Shown here: in pieces, positions 1 through 5,345 of the stretch
Layout of the letters: every line of letters starts with the position of its first letter
Position numbering within the stretch: position 1 is the first letter of the stretch
NCBI GenBank assembly: GCA_028693885.1
Contig: JAQUUM010000098.1
Location: 1-5,345 of the forward strand
From: Bacilli bacterium
Lineage (GTDB): Bacteria; Bacillota_I; Bacilli_A; ML615J-28; CAG-698
Direction of reading: 5' to 3'
Length of the DNA stretch: 5,345 nucleotides
Made by a program: the position numbers and the translations under genes
The notes under the pieces: generated by a model
Told to the model about the DNA's origin: nothing
The model's database searches: none
Seen by the model: only the letters and a program-made list of their open reading frames with translations

Positions 1-2095
1 ACTTGCAACTAAGATTCCTTACATTGATAAAGTTTTATTTGTTGTTGATAGAAAAGACTTAGACTATCAAACAATGAGAGAATATGACCGTTTTGAAAAA
101 GGTGCAGCTAATTCAAATAGATCAACTTCAATTTTAAAGAAACAACTAGAAGATAGTAATGTAAAGATAATCATTACAACAATTCAAAAACTCTCTATCT
201 TTATTGAAAAGAATAAAGGTCATGAAGTATTTAATAGACATGTAGTAATTATCTTTGATGAATGTCATCGAAGCCAATTTGGTGATATGCATGCAGCAAT
301 TACAAAGAACTTTAAAAAATATCACCTATTTGGTTTTACTGGAACACCAATATTCGCAGTTAATTCAACGGTTCAAAAAAATGCTAAATTAAGAACTACT
401 GAACAAGCATTTGGTAGCCAACTTCATGCTTATACAATTGTAGATGCAATTAATGATAAAAACGTATTACCTTTTAGGGTTGATTATATTAAGACAATTG
501 ACATTCCTAATCAAATAGAAGATGAGGAAGTTTGGGATATTGATAGAGAAAGAGTCTATTCAAACCCAGAAAGAATTAGACTAGTTACTGAGTACATTCT
601 TGATCATTTTGACCAAAAGACATATCGAAACATTAAATCCTTTAAACATAGCGTTATCCTTAATGTAAATGAAGTAGTTTTAGCAAGAGATAGAAACTTA
701 GTTAAAGAAGATAAGCAATCTAATTATGTAAATGGATTTAACTCAATTTTTGCAGTAAGTTCAATTGAAGTTGCAAAACTTTATTACAATGAGTTTAAAA
801 GACAAATGGCTGAAAATCCAGCAAAAACACTTAAGGTTGGACTTATTTACTCATATGGAGCAAATGAAGAAGAAGCTGATGGTATTCTAGATGAAGAAGT
901 ACCTGATGATACTACATCACTTGATCAATCAAGTAGAGATTTCCTTGAAGGTGCTATTAAGGATTATAATGCGATGTTTTCTACTAACTATGATACATCG
1001 AGTGATAAGTTCCAAAACTATTATAAAGATGTATCATTAAGGATGAAAAATAAGGAGCTTGATTTACTCATAGTAGTAAACATGTTCTTAACTGGATTTG
1101 ATGCAACAACCTTAAATACTTTATGGGTTGATAAAAATCTTAAAATGCATGGACTTATCCAAGCATACTCAAGAACTAATCGTATTCTAAATTCAATTAA
1201 GACATTTGGTAATATTGTATGCTTTAGAAATCTTCAAAAGAAAACAGATGAAGCAATATCACTATTTGGTGATAAAAATGCTGGTGGTGTCGTTTTACTT
1301 AAAGGCTTCAAAGATTATTACGAAGGTTATTATGATGAAAAAGGGATATATCATCAAGGTTATGTTGACATGATTAATGAACTCAAAAAATCATTTTTAC
1401 TTGAACAACCTTCATTTGTTGGAGAAAAAAATCAAAAAGAGTTTATTGCATTATTTGGTGCAATACTCCGTATGAGAAACTTATTGTCTTCATTTGATGA
1501 ATTCAGTGGAAATGAGCTTATAAGTGAAAGAGATTTCCAAGATTATTGTGGTAGATACTTAGATTTAAAAGATGAATGGAAGAACAGAAGTAAAGACGGT
1601 GAAGCTGTTGATGTTTCCGATGATGTTGTTTTTGAAATTGAACTTCTAAAACAAGTTGAAATTAATATTGACTATATATTAATGCTTGTTCAAAAATATC
1701 ATGATTCGCATTTGGAAGATAAAGAAATACTAATTAACATTCAAAAAGCAATCGATTCATCACCTGAAATGAGAAGTAAAAAAGCATTAATTGAAAACTT
1801 TATTAAGGGTATAAATGAAGTAGATGATGTACTTGATGAATGGCGTAGTTATGTTGCAGAAGAAAAAGAAAAAGCAATAAAAATCATTATCGAAATCGAA
1901 GATCTTAAGGAAGCTGAGACTCGTAAATTTATCTCTACTGCTTTTGAAACAGGAAGTATCAAAACTACTGGAACTGATGTCGATAAGATACTGCCACCAA
2001 TTTCTAGATTTGGAAGTGGGAATCGTGATGAAAAGCGTAAAACAGTATTAGCTAGATTACTTGAATTTTTCGAGAGATTCTTTGGAATTGGATAA
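1..2095 (+). CDS. hsdR: Type I restriction enzyme R subunit (HsdR), 3' part; 5' end outside the window
   Basis: HsdR is the ATP-driven DNA translocase and endonuclease subunit of type I restriction-modification; it acts in a complex with HsdM and HsdS to pull in and cut unmodified DNA. The frame is open from the left edge (first full codon at 2), so the ATG at 74 is an internal Met, not the start. The fragment has 697 residues; family members are usually about 1000, so the N-terminal nuclease and Walker A are missing to the left. Visible in order: KVLFVVDRKDLDYQT (motif Ia region, residues 10-24), DECH Walker B box (86-89), GFTGTP motif III (111-116), TGFDA motif V (364-368), QAYSRTNR motif VI with its arginines (387-394), then a helical C-terminal region ending with LPPISRF (664-670) and a Phe-rich tail, as I recall for EcoR124I-like (type IC) subunits. 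No frameshift or internal stop is seen, so it appears intact here. No hsdM or hsdS follows within the window. It stops at TAA. Confidence 0.96.
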   Translation, partial: LATKIPYIDKVLFVVDRKDLDYQTMREYDRFEKGAANSNRSTSILKKQLEDSNVKIIITTIQKLSIFIEKNKGHEVFNRHVVIIFDECHRSQFGDMHAAITKNFKKYHLFGFTGTPIFAVNSTVQKNAKLRTTEQAFGSQLHAYTIVDAINDKNVLPFRVDYIKTIDIPNQIEDEEVWDIDRERVYSNPERIRLVTEYILDHFDQKTYRNIKSFKHSVILNVNEVVLARDRNLVKEDKQSNYVNGFNSIFAVSSIEVAKLYYNEFKRQMAENPAKTLKVGLIYSYGANEEEADGILDEEVPDDTTSLDQSSRDFLEGAIKDYNAMFSTNYDTSSDKFQNYYKDVSLRMKNKELDLLIVVNMFLTGFDATTLNTLWVDKNLKMHGLIQAYSRTNRILNSIKTFGNIVCFRNLQKKTDEAISLFGDKNAGGVVLLKGFKDYYEGYYDEKGIYHQGYVDMINELKKSFLLEQPSFVGEKNQKEFIALFGAILRMRNLLSSFDEFSGNELISERDFQDYCGRYLDLKDEWKNRSKDGEAVDVSDDVVFEIELLKQVEINIDYILMLVQKYHDSHLEDKEILINIQKAIDSSPEMRSKKALIENFIKGINEVDDVLDEWRSYVAEEKEKAIKIIIEIEDLKEAETRKFISTAFETGSIKTTGTDVDKILPPISRFGSGNRDEKRKTVLARLLEFFERFFGIG

Positions 2096-2126
2096 GACAA
2101 TATTTATATTATGTTTTAATTTATTC

Positions 2127-2156
2127 TTGCTTTTATAACGTGTATATTTAGATAAT
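2127..2156 (+). promoter_or_regulatory. Possible weak sigma-A promoter for the 919-residue membrane protein gene
   Basis: In the gap after hsdR, TTGCTT (2127-2132) and GATAAT (2151-2156) are separated by 18 bases. The -10 matches consensus at five of six positions and the -35 at only three. The gap is so AT-rich that such matches arise by chance, and the predicted start (about 2163) would leave only a short leader ahead of the ribosome binding site. I see no GC-rich terminator between hsdR and this gene, so read-through from hsdR is equally possible. Confidence 0.25.
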
Positions 2157-2164
2157 ATATTTGA

Positions 2165-2173
2165 AGTAGGTGA
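2165..2173 (+). promoter_or_regulatory. Ribosome binding site of the 919-residue membrane protein gene
   Basis: AGTAGGTGA matches the anti-Shine-Dalgarno target AGGAGGTGA at eight of nine bases. The AGG core ends six bases before the ATG at 2177. This supports that ATG as the true start. Confidence 0.75.
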
Positions 2174-2176
2174 CTT

Positions 2177-4936
2177 ATGAAGTTGATTCTTGAATTAGTT
2201 GAAAAATATGTTTCAATAAGCGGTAATACTATTATTGATACTATCCTTTTTGCTTTTATTGGATTAGTTAGTTTTTCTATTGCATTTGGATTAGTAGGAT
2301 TTCTTTTTGATGCAATCGGGAAGTATAATAGAAGAATGATGAGTGACGTGCACTGGGCACTAAGAATTGTAGTATTTATGACACTTACATATATATTTGT
2401 TAAGATATTTCAATTTTTCGCGTGGATATTGAGTCTTGATTGGTGGATTTACGTCATTGGTGGAATTACTGTAATAATATTTGGAACTTGTTATATAATT
2501 AAGCATCTTAGAAAAACAAATAAAATAAAGAAAATAAAAAATGGAATTAAATGTGTATTTTACATATTAAAGAATAATGCATGTGAAATTTTAACTTCGA
2601 TAATAATTGTTGTGGCAATGTTAATAAACTTAGGCTGTAGAGATAAAATTAACGAACTCACAACAAAATCAATATCTTTTGAGGAAGGATCAATTAATTT
2701 TATTATTGTTTTATTCCCATTTGTTTTAACTGTTTTGTCAATAGCTCTATCTTTACCAAAAGATTTAATTTATGGAATTGAAAAAACAGAGTTTAGGAAA
2801 TTAAAAGGAGCTAGTAAATATAGTTTTTTAAAAATGCTTGTAATTGCCATGATTTTGTTTGTAGTGTATTTTTTAGGAGATGTATTTGATTTATCACTAA
2901 TGATTTTTGCAGTGGCTATCGTTTCAGTGATTTATTGCTTTTTATTTCTTTGGCAAGAGATACCTTTATTAATGCACAATGATAAGAGAATCGAAAAGAT
3001 AATAAAACATAATGTATGGTCAGGTGATAGAGGTGAAAATTTAAATTCAGTCTTACATAATCTCCTTTTTACAAAGGGAATTAGTAAAACTTATAACCTA
3101 TTGAAAGTCAGCAATAGTAAAGAACTAAATAGACAATATCTAGATATGCTATTAGATTTGCATAATCATTTTTTATGGCGTGTGAGAGAAAATTTTTCAT
3201 CAAACAATAATCAGATTATTCTTGAGTATAAAAATTTAAAGATTATTGATGTTATTGATAAAACGTTTGAGAATATTCAAACTTTACTTAATTTTAATGA
3301 TGATATTAACATGATAGATATATATGAGGGAAGAGAGTTTACTCATCAAATAACGAGACTTATGTTTTCAATTAAAGAAGTTCTTGTAACTTTAGAAATG
3401 AACAAAAAATATGAGCAAATGTTCAGAGACTTAAGTCAAATGATTTTTATTAAAACAAGCTTTAACAATATTGATGATGAAAAAGTGAAAGTTAACTACA
3501 AAATAATAAATTCTATGATGATATCAACCTTATCATCTGATGAAATTTGGTTTTTAGAAATAATTAGAGATAATATATTTTTATCCTCTGTTGGCATTAA
3601 TATTGAGTATATGGTTTTTGCATCGATTTATTTGTATTACATTGCTAATTTAGAACCTAGCGTTTCTAATGATTTCAGAAATAAAATAAATGAATTAATT
3701 AAAAAACAATCAAATCAAACTAGTATTTATGGTAATTCTTGGGAATGTGTTTTTAGAAACCAACTAAATTACCTATCACTTGAAAAAGCAAGTAAACTGT
3801 TAGTTGATTTACTGAAAATATATGATACTAATCAACACCAACTGTTTCGGTACAATAGACCAGGAAATGGAGTATATACAAGTACAATTAGTCAATCGTT
3901 TACACGTGATTTATTAATGAATTGGTGGATAGGGTATATATTAACCAACGAGAATATTTGGATTCATTCACTGGATAGCAATGAAACCATTACGATTCCT
4001 AATCTAAGCGAAGATGATTTAGATAGATTAGCAAAAATATTGCAAGAAAAATGGTTTAAAGATGGAAAAGTAAATGAAGATGCTGACTTAGAGATTTTCA
4101 AATATTATAATCAAAATGATATCATGTGTAAACATACAGATAATATTATACTTTTAAAAAAATTATCTGAATTTTTAAAAATAAGAATTTACGATAGAAT
4201 AATAAGAGAAATAAACGCCAATCAAAAAACAGATCAAGATTTAATAGAATATAAGCAAATACTTTCGCAAGGGTTAATTGATGCAATTGAAAATCATCCG
4301 CTACTAGATAAAGAAATTGATCTTACTGAGGTTGATCCTGTTTATTTTTCGTTGTCAATTGATACTGTTCATACTAAAGAATTAGTCAAAATGTATGTTT
4401 CTGAATTCTCTAGAATGCTTTCGCGTTTAATATACGATAAATTTAATAAGGATGAAAATATCAATAAAAACAAAATAATTATTAAAAACTATACGATTTC
4501 TGATTTAGAATCTATTATTAGTTTTAATCCTGATTATAAATTGGCATATATTCCTAATTTTAATTCTGATGAAAAGAAAAAAGAACTTTTAAAAGCCATA
4601 AATGCTGTACCAAATGCTAATAACTTATGGTTACCTCGCGACTTATTTTTTAAGAATGGAGCCATAACAGTGAATTTTGAATACTTGGATAATGACAGTG
4701 TTGTTAGGTACTTAACACCTGATGAGGTGAACAAAATAATTGATAGAGATTATAGATTGGTTAATGGTTTTTATAGATACTTGGAATATTCAAACAGTGA
4801 GAGTGGAATATTGTTAACAAGAGATGAAATCTATAATTTATTATCGAAAAAATATATGTATGCTAGTCTCGTATTTAAATATAAAATCAATATTCATTAT
4901 GACAAAATTTTATATTATAAGATAATGAAAGATTAA
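2177..4936 (+). CDS. Unrecognised polytopic membrane protein with a large cytoplasmic C-terminal domain
   Basis: I do not recognise this 919-residue protein and assign no function. Hydrophobic segments suggest seven membrane helices at about residues 20-46, 60-83, 87-108, 136-152, 172-193, 217-236 and 238-260. Basic loops at 49-55 (KYNRRMM), 109-125 (Lys/Arg-rich) and 195-216 fit the positive-inside rule with the N-terminus outside and the C-terminus inside. There is no cleavable signal peptide. Residues 261-919 are soluble, rich in Asn, Lys, Ile and Asp, and mostly helical in appearance; I see no Walker A, HTH, HNH, PD-(D/E)xK, TIR or DDE motif there. The first 110 residues, with DVHW at 57-60 and WW at 89-90, look like a compact three-helix module that might exist alone in other proteins. 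It starts 81 bases after hsdR on the same strand behind a good ribosome binding site and ends at TAA. It appears more AT-rich than hsdR, with many ATA and AAT codons, suggesting separate acquisition. A defence accessory role is possible by position only. Confidence 0.9.
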   Translation: MKLILELVEKYVSISGNTIIDTILFAFIGLVSFSIAFGLVGFLFDAIGKYNRRMMSDVHWALRIVVFMTLTYIFVKIFQFFAWILSLDWWIYVIGGITVIIFGTCYIIKHLRKTNKIKKIKNGIKCVFYILKNNACEILTSIIIVVAMLINLGCRDKINELTTKSISFEEGSINFIIVLFPFVLTVLSIALSLPKDLIYGIEKTEFRKLKGASKYSFLKMLVIAMILFVVYFLGDVFDLSLMIFAVAIVSVIYCFLFLWQEIPLLMHNDKRIEKIIKHNVWSGDRGENLNSVLHNLLFTKGISKTYNLLKVSNSKELNRQYLDMLLDLHNHFLWRVRENFSSNNNQIILEYKNLKIIDVIDKTFENIQTLLNFNDDINMIDIYEGREFTHQITRLMFSIKEVLVTLEMNKKYEQMFRDLSQMIFIKTSFNNIDDEKVKVNYKIINSMMISTLSSDEIWFLEIIRDNIFLSSVGINIEYMVFASIYLYYIANLEPSVSNDFRNKINELIKKQSNQTSIYGNSWECVFRNQLNYLSLEKASKLLVDLLKIYDTNQHQLFRYNRPGNGVYTSTISQSFTRDLLMNWWIGYILTNENIWIHSLDSNETITIPNLSEDDLDRLAKILQEKWFKDGKVNEDADLEIFKYYNQNDIMCKHTDNIILLKKLSEFLKIRIYDRIIREINANQKTDQDLIEYKQILSQGLIDAIENHPLLDKEIDLTEVDPVYFSLSIDTVHTKELVKMYVSEFSRMLSRLIYDKFNKDENINKNKIIIKNYTISDLESIISFNPDYKLAYIPNFNSDEKKKELLKAINAVPNANNLWLPRDLFFKNGAITVNFEYLDNDSVVRYLTPDEVNKIIDRDYRLVNGFYRYLEYSNSESGILLTRDEIYNLLSKKYMYASLVFKYKINIHYDKILYYKIMKD

Positions 4937-4984
4937 ATGCTGGTAGTATCGAAAATTCCATAATACTCATGCAAAAAATTATAG

Positions 4985-5010
4985 ATAGATTATTCGATTA
5001 TTCAATCTAT
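4985..5010. repeat. AT-rich hairpin containing a tandem GATTATTC duplication
   Basis: ATAGATT (4985-4991) is perfectly complementary to AATCTAT (5004-5010), leaving a 12-base loop. Within it GATTATTC occurs twice in direct tandem (4988-4995 and 4996-5003). The stem has a single G-C pair and no adjacent T-run, so it is a poor terminator. It could be replication slippage or chance in AT-rich DNA. Confidence 0.4.
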
Positions 5011-5034
5011 AAATTTAAAGATATTTTTAAGTGG

Positions 5035-5070
5035 AAAAAATGCGGTGGTTCAAATTAACTGCCGCTTTTC
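5035..5070. terminator. Bidirectional Rho-independent terminator
   Basis: GCGGTGGTT (5042-5050) pairs with AACTGCCGC (5057-5065): nine base pairs including two G-U wobbles, with a six-base loop CAAATT. TTTT follows at 5066-5069 on the + strand and AAAAAA precedes at 5035-5040, which gives a T-run on the - strand. It is well placed to end the transcript of the membrane protein gene about 105 bases after its stop. If the right end is an insertion sequence, the hairpin may instead belong to the terminus of that element and insulate it from outside transcription. Confidence 0.75.
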
Positions 5071-5108
5071 TGTTATTATAGTCCTAAATTTAATGTTTTT
5101 ATATAACT

Positions 5109-5189
5109 GGCTGAAAGGACTTATATATAGATATTGCAGCCGCCAAAAATTTCAGCCTTTTATAATAGGGCTAATAAGTCCACCCTATT
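5109..5189 (+). promoter_or_regulatory. Structured leader segment: interlocking stems, possible pseudoknot or switch
   Basis: Three perfect complementary pairs interlock. GGCTGAAA (5109-5116) pairs with TTTCAGCC (5150-5157). GGACTTAT (5117-5124), lying in that stem's loop, pairs with ATAAGTCC (5174-5181). The latter is itself in the 12-base loop of a third hairpin, AATAGGG (5164-5170) with CCCTATT (5183-5189). In RNA this could form an H-type pseudoknot or loop-loop contact, or the pairs could be alternatives. AGTCCT at 5080-5085 is a competing partner for AGGACT at 5116-5121. The segment lies upstream of the right-edge gene, so leader control or a transposon-associated RNA are possible. I cannot match it to a named RNA family. 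Confidence 0.4.
5161..5166 (+). promoter_or_regulatory. Perfect TATAAT, possible -10 element for the right-edge gene
   Basis: TATAAT matches the sigma-A -10 consensus exactly, and a start about seven bases downstream would give a leader of about 130 bases before the ATG at 5301. No good -35 lies 16-18 bases upstream (the region is AGCCGC-like), and there is no TGn extension. TTGCAG at 5134-5139 would need a 21-base spacer, which is too long. The element also overlaps the stems described around it. Confidence 0.25.
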
Positions 5190-5232
5190 CCAAGAATGCC
5201 ATGGTTTTGTTGGCTCAAAATGAACTACTTAA

Positions 5233-5252
5233 AGGAGGTGGTGTAGATGTGA
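5233..5252 (+). promoter_or_regulatory. Strong ribosome binding site facing a start-stop codon pair (ATGTGA)
   Basis: AGGAGG (5233-5238) is followed eight bases later by ATG (5247-5249), whose next codon is TGA (5250-5252). An overlapping GTG at 5249 opens an alternative nine-codon frame ending at TAA 5276-5278. A 16-codon frame from the ATG at 5196 ends at TAG 5244-5246, just before the ATG. This may be a minimal leader that loads ribosomes ahead of the next gene, or a degraded gene start. Confidence 0.35.
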
Positions 5253-5286
5253 GAATAAATGATTTTGATGTGTACTAACAAATAAT

Positions 5287-5295
5287 AGGAGGTGA
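5287..5295 (+). promoter_or_regulatory. Ribosome binding site of the right-edge gene
   Basis: AGGAGGTGA is a perfect match to the end of 16S rRNA, five bases before the ATG at 5301. It is among the strongest signals in the window and sets the start of the truncated gene. Confidence 0.8.
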
Positions 5296-5300
5296 AATAA

Positions 5301-5345
5301 ATGTTAAGTATACAACAATACAAGAAGCTTCAGGAGTATAAGGAA
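5301..5345 (+). CDS. Start of a gene cut by the window edge; possibly IS21-family transposase IstA
   Basis: Only 15 codons are visible: MLSIQQYKKLQEYKE, with no stop before the edge. The ATG follows a perfect ribosome binding site, so the start is secure. A short strand followed by an amphipathic helix (ML-S/T-x-x-x-Y/F-x-x-I/L) is how many IS21-family IstA proteins begin, just before their helix-turn-helix; the IS21 protein itself, as I recall it, begins MLSREDFYMIKQM. IstA would be the DDE transposase that acts with the ATPase IstB, normally encoded directly downstream. Fifteen residues are too few to prove this, and another DNA-binding protein is possible. Confidence 0.6.
   Translation, partial: MLSIQQYKKLQEYKE

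Larger units (their letters stand above)
4937..5300. other. Non-coding stretch between the membrane protein gene and the right-edge gene
   Basis: These 364 bases hold no convincing protein gene. From left to right they contain a weak AT hairpin with an 8-base tandem repeat, a strong bidirectional terminator-type hairpin, interlocking complementary segments, a perfect TATAAT, and two strong Shine-Dalgarno sequences. A 77-codon frame from a GTG at 5045 begins inside the terminator stem, crosses the structured segment and lacks a start signal, so I do not call it as a gene. Confidence 0.7.
5041..5345 (+). mobile_element. Possible left end of an IS21-like insertion sequence, truncated by the window
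   Basis: The 15 visible residues of the right-edge gene resemble IS21-family IstA N-termini. A TG dinucleotide opens the segment at 5041, and as I recall IS21-family ends start with TG and carry GGTTCAA...TGCCGC-type motifs such as the one at 5047-5065. The other end, the istB partner and target duplication are outside the window, so neither the boundary nor the family can be confirmed. A non-mobile gene with its own leader is the alternative. Confidence 0.35.

Noticed and set aside
74..2095. Taking the ATG at 74 as the start of hsdR
   Set aside because: The frame is open to the left edge and the residues before the Met (KVLFVVDRKDLDYQT) are conserved HsdR sequence, so the gene is cut by the window edge.
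1849..2100. 83-codon frame on the - strand
   Set aside because: It lies within the conserved C-terminal part of hsdR on the other strand; its Ser-rich translation looks like an antisense shadow and has no homology I recognise.
4534..4734. 66-codon frame on the - strand
   Set aside because: It is antisense to the intact 919-codon gene with no convincing start signal or recognisable product.
4943..4967. Small inverted repeat AGTAT/ATACT just after the membrane protein stop
   Set aside because: Only five AT-rich pairs with a 13-base loop and no T-run; expected by chance and too weak for a terminator.
5045..5278. 77-codon + strand frame starting at GTG
   Set aside because: It begins inside the terminator stem without a ribosome binding site and crosses the structured segment; its composition is not protein-like in any way I recognise.
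5201..5278. 25-codon frame from the ATG at 5201
   Set aside because: No Shine-Dalgarno precedes this ATG and the strong AGGAGG lies inside the frame, so it is better explained as leader sequence.
1..5345. CRISPR arrays, tRNA or rRNA genes
   Set aside because: I see no regularly spaced direct repeats, tRNA cloverleaf landmarks or rRNA-like sequence on either strand.

Overview
This AT-rich window reads like a low-GC Gram-positive genome (Bacillota, or a Mycoplasmatota relative that uses the standard code). Ribosome binding sites are AGGAGG-type, the three long or recognisable frames run rightward, and two frames of about 700 and 919 codons contain no internal TGA, which argues against the mycoplasma code. 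No species can be named from the sequence.

Three regions are present. (1) Positions 1-2095 hold the 3' two thirds of hsdR, the motor/restriction subunit of a type I restriction-modification system. The nuclease domain and Walker A motif lie left of the window; DECH box, motif III and motifs V and VI are intact. The C-terminal tail looks like the EcoR124I (type IC) kind. (2) After an 81-base gap, positions 2177-4936 encode a 919-residue protein I do not recognise: about seven membrane helices in the first 260 residues, then a soluble domain of about 660 residues predicted to lie in the cytoplasm. (3) Positions 4937-5300 are non-coding. They carry a strong bidirectional terminator-type hairpin, a set of interlocking complementary segments that could form a pseudoknot or alternative hairpins, and a strong ribosome binding site in front of an ATG that is immediately followed by TGA. 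A new gene starts at 5301 behind a perfect AGGAGGTGA and runs off the right edge. Its 15 visible residues resemble the start of IS21-family transposases, so the right end may be an insertion sequence whose left end lies near 5041.

Working picture: hsdR appears to be the last gene of a type I R-M operon, since no hsdM or hsdS follows it here. The membrane protein sits where accessory defence genes are often found, and a probable mobile element lies beyond it. A defence role for the 919-residue protein is inferred from position only.
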